Source: Sphingomonas sp. | GTDB lineage: Bacteria > Pseudomonadota > Alphaproteobacteria > Sphingomonadales > Sphingomonadaceae | Length of the DNA: 11,466 nucleotides | Direction of reading: 5' to 3' | Assembly: GCA_013812805.1 (NCBI GenBank) | Contig: JACCSV010000306.1 | Span: 1 to 11,466, forward strand | Shown here: one piece after another, positions 6,733 through 11,466 of the stretch | Position numbering within the stretch: position 1 is the stretch's first letter | How the letters are laid out: every line of letters starts with the position of its first letter | Notes under the pieces: model-generated | What the model saw: the letters and a program-made list of their open reading frames with translations, nothing else | Database searches by the model: none | Told to the model about the DNA's origin: nothing | Position numbers and translations under genes: made by a program

Positions 6733-8205
6733 TCAGCGGCGTTGGTCGCGAGCGACCCAAATCTCCGTGTCATTAGCCCGTGCTGCGATTCGGTAGGCAC
6801 TCATTGCGTTGGCAATCGCCTGCTCGCGCATCAGCCACGATTTCGTCGGCCGGTGGACCAGGATGACATCAGGCGAATTGCGCTCGATGTCAGTGGCGAA
6901 GGAGTTGATGTCCTCGCGATAGAATTGCTGCGCCAGCGGATCATCGAGCCCGGCGAAGCGGGCGCCGCTGGCGGTGAACAGGCCGGCTCGAGAGCCAACC
7001 CAGTGACCGCCTACGTTGCGGGTCACCGGATGTCCGGTGACAAGTTGGGGGCTAAGCGCGATCATCTTCGGCGCCGGGGGGCCGACCTCCCGAACTGCTG
7101 CGGCCACTGCGGCGTCAGGGCGGATGGCCCAGTGATACATTACCGACAGCGCGACGGTCGCCAGGCCCACGCCGATGGCCGCTCGCCGAATTTGGGCGAT
7201 CTGGGGCAGTGTCAGCATCGTGAAGGCGGCGCCGAGCGCCAGCGCAGCGCCGGGCAGCCAGTGATTGGGATAATTCTTGGCTTGCACGTACGCCGCCAAC
7301 AGGAAGCCCAGTGAGCCAAGACCCCATGTCACCGCGATCGACGGAATCTTCGGCGCGCGCAGCAGGGCAGCAAGCCCGAAACAAATTGCCGGATAGAGGG
7401 CGGGGCCGACCGCAACTTTCCACAGCGTCTCGTGCATCGGAGCGTAGGTGTGCGCGATCACCGGCAGCCAGTCGAAATAGGCTCGCGAAAACGCCAGCAG
7501 CGCGACCGCATACAATCCAATCGCGACCGTAGCGGCGACAATTCCCGGCAGGAGCGGTGACAGCGATCGCCGCCTGAATGCGACCCAAAGCGCCGGAGCG
7601 ACAACCGCAAGAAGAAAATAGGGCTTGATTACGATTACTAGCCCCGCGGCAAAGCCGGTCGCATACGTCGCTGGCCGAGGGAGGGGCTTGCCTTCGCCGA
7701 TGACTGCCAGCGCGACGAGCGCGGGCATGGCTAACAGCAGGGCGGCATGTTCGCGTTGGGCGAACAGGGCCATCGGCAGAACGAGGGCAATGAAGCTCAG
7801 CGCACCAGCCAGCCAAACGGGTGAGGGCACGACGTCGAGCCGCGAAGCAAGGCCGATGCTCGCTCGGACGCTAGCCAGGCCCGCAGTGACGAACCCCGCG
7901 GCCACGACCGCTTCCGGCTTCGCGCCGATCAGCTCGGCCAACCATACGAGCGGGACATAGAGCCATACTGAGGCAGGTGGATTGAGTTCGAAGATCTCAA
8001 CGTAAAGCCGGTCGCCAGACAACACGCGCTCGCTGACCGTGATCAGCCACGAGACGTCGGCGTCGATGGGGATCCACAAACTCTGGATTGCGATCGCCAC
8101 GAGCGCGGTCAGGCCGACTGCGATCGTCGAGCGTCGGTCAAAATACGGTTGAACTCCCCCGGGCTTCGTGCCGACGGCATCGAATTTTATGGCGCGCGTG
8201 CTCAT
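6733..8205 (-). CDS. Multi-pass membrane protein, GT-C glycosyltransferase-like
   Basis: A 490-residue integral membrane protein with about ten hydrophobic segments, the first near residues 27-46, and a soluble C-terminal part from about 365 on. The first extracytoplasmic loop has IDADVSW (D48, D50) followed by GDRLYVEIFELNPP (64-77). An acidic pair soon after the first membrane segment, with a G-x-x-x-Y-x-x-x-x-x-x-NPP pattern, is typical of GT-C enzymes that move sugars from polyprenyl-phosphate donors. That points to a role in modifying an envelope glycan or lipid, but donor and acceptor cannot be inferred and no polysaccharide genes are nearby. The ATG at 8205 is the first good start, but it lacks a clear Shine-Dalgarno. 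The gene ends 7 bases from the convergent PBP gene. A 15-bp palindrome at 8236-8250 lies about 30 bases upstream and may regulate it. Confidence 0.72.
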   Translation of the reverse strand: MSTRAIKFDAVGTKPGGVQPYFDRRSTIAVGLTALVAIAIQSLWIPIDADVSWLITVSERVLSGDRLYVEIFELNPPASVWLYVPLVWLAELIGAKPEAVVAAGFVTAGLASVRASIGLASRLDVVPSPVWLAGALSFIALVLPMALFAQREHAALLLAMPALVALAVIGEGKPLPRPATYATGFAAGLVIVIKPYFLLAVVAPALWVAFRRRSLSPLLPGIVAATVAIGLYAVALLAFSRAYFDWLPVIAHTYAPMHETLWKVAVGPALYPAICFGLAALLRAPKIPSIAVTWGLGSLGFLLAAYVQAKNYPNHWLPGAALALGAAFTMLTLPQIAQIRRAAIGVGLATVALSVMYHWAIRPDAAVAAAVREVGPPAPKMIALSPQLVTGHPVTRNVGGHWVGSRAGLFTASGARFAGLDDPLAQQFYREDINSFATDIERNSPDVILVHRPTKSWLMREQAIANAMSAYRIAARANDTEIWVARDQRR

Positions 8206-8235
8206 GCAGGCACTGTTAGCCGGTGGGCGTAAAGG

Positions 8236-8250
8236 GGCGGTTAAACCGCC
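8236..8250. promoter_or_regulatory. 15-bp palindrome, possible operator
   Basis: GGCGGTT-A-AACCGCC is a perfect inverted repeat with seven-base arms around one central A. It lies 31 bases before the GT-C-like start at 8205 and 160 bases before the pilin start, in the divergent intergenic region. The compact, near-centreless symmetry fits a dimeric regulator's operator better than an RNA hairpin, which would need a loop. No regulator gene is in the window, so the role is inferred. Confidence 0.4.
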
Positions 8251-8300
8251 AGTGCGGCTGTCGCGCTCTCCCTCGGTTAGGTGTTCGTCAACCTCTAGTT

Positions 8301-8315
8301 TTAACGCTTCTTCAA
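8301..8315 (+). promoter_or_regulatory. Possible CtrA-like binding site upstream of the pilin gene
   Basis: TTAA-N7-TCAA occurs here, one base off the alphaproteobacterial CtrA consensus TTAA-N7-TTAA. About ten bases downstream, CCTACTTC at 8326-8333 matches six of eight positions of a Caulobacter-type -10 (GCTANAWC). The pilin start is 95 bases from the site. In Caulobacter the Flp-type pilin gene pilA is activated by CtrA, which makes the match interesting, but such a short motif can occur by chance. Confidence 0.3.
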
Positions 8316-8396
8316 CTCGTCGGGTCCTACTTCTGTGGGCAACCTACGCAGGGTGATTGAGCGCAGGTGGGGGCATCTTCCCCGAAAGTGGAACCT

Positions 8397-8402
8397 AAGG
8401 AG
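8397..8402 (+). promoter_or_regulatory. Ribosome binding site of the Flp pilin gene
   Basis: AAGGAG seven bases before the ATG at 8410 is a near-perfect site. It picks this codon over an in-frame ATG 75 bases upstream and predicts efficient translation, as expected for a structural pilin. Confidence 0.75.
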
Positions 8403-8409
8403 ATCGGAC

Positions 8410-8568
8410 ATGGCCAAGTTTCTGAAGCTGATTAAGAACGACAAGGGTGCAACCGCCATCGAGTACGGCCTGATTGCCGCTCTGATCGCCGTTGCGGCGA
8501 TCGGCGCAATGGGCGCCGTCGGCACTGAACTGTCGGGTACGTTCAGCTCGGTTGCGACCAAGCTCTAA
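8410..8568 (+). CDS. Flp family type IVb pilin
   Basis: A 52-residue prepilin, the structural subunit of thin Flp/Tad pili used in surface attachment. The short basic leader MAKFLKLIKNDKG ends at G13. The mature protein begins ATAIEYG, with the glutamate at +5 and tyrosine at +6 that define Flp pilins and guide TadV-type prepilin peptidase cleavage. A hydrophobic helix (LIAALIAVAAIGAMGAVG, 21-38) forms the pilus core and inner-membrane anchor before assembly. The gene has a strong AAGGAG and its own intrinsic terminator at 8590-8621, so it is probably a single-gene transcript. None of the tad assembly genes (tadABC, cpaBC, prepilin peptidase) is in the window, so the machinery must be elsewhere. 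The gene symbol is left blank because the flp and pilA names are used interchangeably. Confidence 0.95.
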   Translation: MAKFLKLIKNDKGATAIEYGLIAALIAVAAIGAMGAVGTELSGTFSSVATKL

Positions 8569-8589
8569 GCGACGGTCGTTCGAAAAGGG

Positions 8590-8621
8590 CGGCGGTGCCG
8601 AAAGGCGCCGCCGTTTTTTTT
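8590..8621 (+). terminator. Intrinsic terminator of the pilin gene
   Basis: A ten-pair GC-rich stem (8590-8599 with 8604-8613, containing one U-G wobble) is closed by a GAAA tetraloop and followed by eight T residues (8614-8621). It lies 21 bases after the pilin stop. This is a textbook Rho-independent terminator and separates the pilin from recA. Confidence 0.93.
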
Positions 8622-8637
8622 GTGCCCTGCGCGTTTC

Positions 8638-8652
8638 GTTCCCCTCTTGTTC
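8638..8652 (+). promoter_or_regulatory. LexA (SOS) box of recA
   Basis: GTTC-N7-GTTC is present exactly, the direct-repeat LexA operator known in alphaproteobacteria. It lies 75 bases before the recA start, the expected place for SOS control. The second GTTC is also the left arm of an inverted repeat, TTGTTC-TGATG-GAACAA, at 8647-8663. A confident -35/-10 pair could not be set, although TTGTTC at 8647-8652 could serve as a -35. Confidence 0.85.
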
Positions 8653-8712
8653 TGATGGAACAAAGGTAGTACAGGTGGATTCCCTAAGGGCGGAGCTCGG
8701 TCGCCCGTTGAC

Positions 8713-8718
8713 GAGAGG
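8713..8718 (+). promoter_or_regulatory. Ribosome binding site deciding the recA start
   Basis: GAGAGG directly abuts the ATG at 8719 but lies nine bases before the in-frame ATG at 8728. The latter spacing is workable and the former is not, so 8728 is preferred. Confidence 0.55.
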
Positions 8719-8727
8719 ATGAAGGCC

Positions 8728-9807
8728 ATGGCAGCGCAGCTCAGAGTCATCGGAAGCGGATTGGAATCTCCCAGCATGGATCGGCAAAAGGCGCTCGAAG
8801 CAGCGCTCGCACAAATCGACCGGGCATTCGGCAAGGGCTCGGCGATGAAGCTGGGCAGCCGCGAGAAGATGGAAATCGACACGGTTTCGACGGGCAGTCT
8901 CGGCCTCGACATCGCGCTTGGGGTCGGCGGTCTTCCGCGCGGCCGGGTGGTCGAGATTTACGGGCCGGAGAGCTCGGGCAAGACGACTCTGGCGCTGCAT
9001 GCGATCGCCGAGGCGCAAAAGGCCGGCGGGACCGCCGCCTTCGTCGATGCCGAGCACGCGCTTGACCCCGTTTATGCCAGGAAGCTTGGCGTCGACATCG
9101 ACGAATTGATCGTCTCGCAGCCCGATACCGGCGAGCAGGCGCTCGAGATTGTCGACACTTTGGTGCGCTCCAATGCCATCGACGTGCTGGTCATCGACTC
9201 GGGCGCGGCGCTGGTGCCGCGGGCCGAGATCGAAGGCGAGATGGGCGACAGCCACGTCGGCCTGCAGGCGCGGCTGATGAGCCAGTCGTTGCGCAAGCTG
9301 ACCGGCTCGATCAGCCGCTCGCGCTGCACCGTCATCTTCATCAACCAGCTGCGGATGAAGATCGGCGTGATGTACGGCAACCCGGAGACGACGACCGGCG
9401 GCAATGCGCTGAAATTCTACGCGTCGGTGCGCCTCGACATCCGCCGCATCGGCCAGATCAAGGATCGCGACGACATCGTCGGCAACACCACTCGGGTGAA
9501 AGTCGTCAAGAACAAGGTCGCGCCGCCGTTCAAGCAAGTGGAGTTCGACATCATGTACGGCCAGGGTGTGTCCAAGGTCGGCGAGATCCTGGACCTCGGG
9601 GTCAAGGCCGGGCTGGTCGAGAAGTCGGGCGCTTGGTTCAGTTACGATTCGGTGCGCATCGGCCAGGGGCGCGAGAATGCCAAGACTTACCTGACCGAAA
9701 ACCCGGAGATGGCGCAGCGCATCGAAAATGCGATCCGCGGCCGCACCGAGAAAGTCGGCGAAGCCTTGATGGTCGGCGGCGGCGACGAGGACGAAACGTC
9801 CGAGTAG
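8728..9807 (+). CDS. recA: Recombinase RecA
   Basis: RecA forms ATP-dependent filaments on single-stranded DNA, drives homologous pairing and triggers LexA self-cleavage. The 359-residue protein has Walker A GPESSGKT at 79-86, the catalytic glutamate E109 in FVDAEHALDP, Walker B VLVIDS at 153-158, the L1 region EGEMGDSHVGLQAR, INQLRMKIGVMYGNPETTTGG spanning the L2 loop, and an acidic C-terminus (GGGDEDETSE). After Walker B the sequence reads DSGAALVP, where most RecA proteins I know have DSVAAL. The N-terminus is slightly extended before SMDRQKALEAAL. The ATG at 8728 is chosen from the spacing to GAGAGG; starting at 8719 would add three residues. A LexA box upstream indicates SOS induction. 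An intergenic hairpin at 9811-9843 follows. Confidence 0.98.
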   Translation: MAAQLRVIGSGLESPSMDRQKALEAALAQIDRAFGKGSAMKLGSREKMEIDTVSTGSLGLDIALGVGGLPRGRVVEIYGPESSGKTTLALHAIAEAQKAGGTAAFVDAEHALDPVYARKLGVDIDELIVSQPDTGEQALEIVDTLVRSNAIDVLVIDSGAALVPRAEIEGEMGDSHVGLQARLMSQSLRKLTGSISRSRCTVIFINQLRMKIGVMYGNPETTTGGNALKFYASVRLDIRRIGQIKDRDDIVGNTTRVKVVKNKVAPPFKQVEFDIMYGQGVSKVGEILDLGVKAGLVEKSGAWFSYDSVRIGQGRENAKTYLTENPEMAQRIENAIRGRTEKVGEALMVGGGDEDETSE

Positions 9808-9810
9808 GCG

Positions 9811-9843
9811 CTCTCCTCTCTCCGGCTCAAGCCGGAAGGAGAG
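9811..9843. repeat. Intergenic hairpin between convergent recA and MFS genes
   Basis: An imperfect palindrome: arms 9811-9817 (CTCTCCT) and 9837-9843 (AGGAGAG) pair, then after a three-base bulge an inner stem 9821-9826 (TCCGGC) pairs with 9831-9836 (GCCGGA) around a four-base loop. It starts three bases after the recA stop. There is no T-run on either strand, so it is not a classic intrinsic terminator. It could be a transcription or RNA-stability barrier serving both genes, or a copy of a small dispersed repeat. Confidence 0.6.
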
Positions 9844-9854
9844 GGACCTGTCGC

Positions 9855-11117
9855 TTAAGGCGCCGGCGCCGGTTGCACGTCCGGCCCGGCGAACAGGCGC
9901 TTGGGCTCGGTTAGCAGCACCAGGACCAGCGCCCCGGCGGCGCAGCCTGCCATTCCCCACAGGAACGGCATGACGGTGCCGTCGAACGCCTGGCCAATGC
10001 CGAGGCCGATCGCGGCGCCGCCGATGGTACCGACCACGCCCTGGACCGAAGAAGCGGTGCCGGCGACCGGCCCCATATGCTCCATCGCCAGCGTCGACAG
10101 GTTCGACGAAGTGAGGGCGAAGCAGGCCATCGCCAGGCCCTGAAAGATGACGAACAGCATTAGTGTCTCTCCGCCAGCGGCCGCAATCAGAACGTGGACC
10201 AGCGTGATCGCGGCGAACCCGACCGCTCCGCCATGGCCGACTCTGCGCAGTCCCCAGCGACCGACGAAGCGGGCATTGGCCCACGAGCCGAGCGCCATCG
10301 GCGCAGCGACCGCGGCGAACACCAGGCCGATCATGTCCGGCGCCTTGAAGACGTCGAAGGTGATTTGCTGGATCGACGCGATGTAGGCGGTGAGGCTGCC
10401 GAAGGTCGCGGTCAGCGCCAGCGTGTAGCCGCGCGACTGCGGCTCGCGCACGGTCACCCACGCAGCGCTGCCGATGTCGCGCCAGTTGAGGCTCCGCCGA
10501 TATTCGGGGCGAAGCGTTTCGGGCATCCGCAGCCATGCCCAGGCGATCATGATCGCGCCCTAAGCGGCCAGCACGAGAAATATCCACCGCCACGGCGCGA
10601 ACAGCAGGATCAGCTGCCCGACGCTTGGAGCAAGCACCGGCACGACCATGAACACCATGAACACGAGGCTCATCACCCGCGCCATCTCCTCGCGCTCGAA
10701 CAGGTCGCGGACCATGGCCACGACCAGCACCCGGGTGACCGCCGCCGACGCGCCTTGGAAAAAGCGGGCGGCGATCAGCAAAGTGAAGCTGTACGCCATT
10801 CCGCACAACAACGCGGCGATCGAATAGAGCGCGACGCCGACAGCGAGGACCGGCTTGCGACCGAAGCGGTCGGCAAGCGGTCCCCAGAGCAGCTGCGTCG
10901 AACCGAATCCGAACATGTATAGGACGACGACCAGCTGGCGGCGGTTCTCCTCGCTCACGCCAAGGTCGGCGCCGATCGCCGGAAGCGCCGGGATCATCGC
11001 ATCGATCGCAAAGGCGTTGAGCGCCATCAGGCCCGCGAGCATCGCCGTCATCTCGCAGCGGCCCGGGCGTCGCCGCTCGGGCGCCGCTACCGCGTCGGGA
11101 TTAATTGGTTGGTCCAT
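9855..11117 (-). pseudogene. Bcr/CflA-type MFS drug exporter, interrupted by an in-frame amber codon
   Basis: The frame from the ATG at 11117 to the TAA at 9855 spans 420 codons and reads throughout as a 12-segment major facilitator of the Bcr/CflA drug-efflux type, except for a TAG at codon 186 (10562-10560). Before it are AIDAMIPALP (36-45), motif A GPLADRFGRKP (79-89), ARFFQG (117-122) and APSVGQ (163-168). After it the same frame continues with GAIMIAWAWLRMPETLRPEY and, later, MGPVAGTASSVQGVVGTIGGA, the characteristic second-half Bcr motif. The stop falls inside the sixth membrane segment (WRWIFLVLAA-stop-GAIMIAWAWL), so the product would be half a transporter. No other damage is visible, which implies a very recent nonsense mutation, a sequencing error, or readthrough. 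Neither the start nor the internal ATG at 10550 has a clear Shine-Dalgarno. Confidence 0.85.
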
Positions 11118-11195
11118 CGCCGGCGCTGCTGGCCGATCGCCCGGCCGCGTGCAACAGTGGGTGAAGATTCGACGATCGCGAGGACTGGAATACGA
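11118..11195. promoter_or_regulatory. Divergent region between MFS and M24 genes
   Basis: These 78 bases separate two head-to-head genes and should carry at least one promoter. The sequence is GC-rich with no clear -35/-10 pair or palindrome that I can assign; the call rests on gene orientation. Confidence 0.3.
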
Positions 11196-11466
11196 GTGAA
11201 CCTGGACCGGCGGGCATTTCTTGGCACCGGCGCTGCCGCGGCGCTGCTGCCTGCGGGATTAGCGAGCGGCGCCGCGGCACAACCGCAAGGCGCTTCGATT
11301 AAGCTTCCGCCGGCGATCACGCGCGAGGAACGGCTCGCACGCCTCGCCAACGCGCGCTCGCTGATGCAGCGCCACGGCATCGGCGCGATCGTCGTCGAGC
11401 CCGGCGCCAGCCTCGATTATTATACCGGCGTCCAGTGGCGGCGCTCGGAGCGACTTACCGCGGCGG
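11196..11466 (+). CDS. Tat-exported M24-family (Xaa-Pro peptidase-like) protein, N-terminal part
   Basis: The first 90 residues of a protein cut by the window edge. It begins MNLDRRAFLGTGAAAALLPAG, a twin-arginine signal (RRAFL followed by a weakly hydrophobic Ala-rich stretch), so the folded protein should be exported through Tat. After the signal, ITREERLARLANARSLMQRH, GIGAIVVEPGASLDYYTGV and RRSERL match the creatinase-like N-terminal domain of M24B aminopeptidases and prolidases. The metal-binding catalytic domain would lie beyond the window. Translation starts at GTG 11196; GGA at 11187-11189 is a weak site six bases upstream, and no in-frame ATG gives a better signal peptide. The gene diverges from the MFS exporter. 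The family is fairly clear, but the exact peptidase specificity is not. Confidence 0.82.
   Translation, partial: MNLDRRAFLGTGAAAALLPAGLASGAAAQPQGASIKLPPAITREERLARLANARSLMQRHGIGAIVVEPGASLDYYTGVQWRRSERLTAA

Noticed and set aside
8168..8356. Possible 62-codon small protein in the divergent region before the pilin
   Set aside because: No ribosome binding site, it overlaps the start of the GT-C-like gene, and the composition (Ser/Arg-rich) is that of non-coding GC-rich DNA.
9855..10550. Separate 231-residue transporter gene starting at the ATG at 10550
   Set aside because: It is in the same frame as the upstream half, begins in mid membrane segment six, and lacks a ribosome binding site. An interrupted single gene explains it better.
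8395..10806. An 803-codon open frame on the minus strand, antisense to recA and crossing the MFS gene
   Set aside because: It is in a different frame from the MFS transporter and antisense to an unmistakable recA; the translation is Arg/Ala/His-rich with no recognisable domain. This is expected from GC-rich codon use.

Overview
The window is high-GC and densely packed. It looks like chromosomal DNA from an alphaproteobacterium, probably of the Sphingomonadaceae. This rests on the style of the proteins (RecA, NadA, an MBL-fold hydrolase with a C-terminal winged helix, a DUF4230 protein, a Flp pilin) and on a GTTC-N7-GTTC motif upstream of recA, which is the alphaproteobacterial LexA box. No rRNA, tRNA, CRISPR array, transposase or phage gene was seen. 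No gene-free stretch exceeds about 205 bases.

Layout. Positions 2-91 (+) are the tail of an unidentified gene. It is followed by a tight plus-strand run: MBL-fold hydrolase (107-991), membrane-anchored DUF4230 protein (973-1713) and quinolinate synthase nadA (1710-2723), joined by overlapping stop/start regions and probably co-transcribed. nadA converges on, and overlaps by 14 bp, a minus-strand pair: a peptide/solute-binding protein of the SBP_bac_5 type (3150-4619) followed by a DUF4112 membrane protein (2710-3153). Divergent from that pair is a class A penicillin-binding protein (4725-6725). It converges, with a 7-bp gap, on a multi-pass GT-C-like membrane protein (6733-8205, minus).

The intergenic region at 8206-8409 separates that gene from a 52-residue Flp/type IVb pilin (8410-8568). 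It holds a 15-bp palindrome and a possible CtrA-like site. A strong intrinsic terminator follows the pilin, then the LexA-type SOS box and recA (8728-9807). Convergent with recA is a Bcr/CflA-type MFS drug exporter (9855-11117, minus), whose frame is intact apart from one in-frame amber codon in the sixth membrane segment. The window closes with the start of a Tat-exported M24 (Xaa-Pro peptidase-like) protein (11196 onward, +).

Most genes are housekeeping or general physiology: NAD synthesis, cell-wall synthesis, DNA repair, pili and efflux. I see no convincing new multi-gene system. The points most worth a second look are the amber-interrupted exporter, the hydrolase-DUF4230-nadA operon, the regulatory structure upstream of the lone pilin, and the substrate-binding protein without permease genes.
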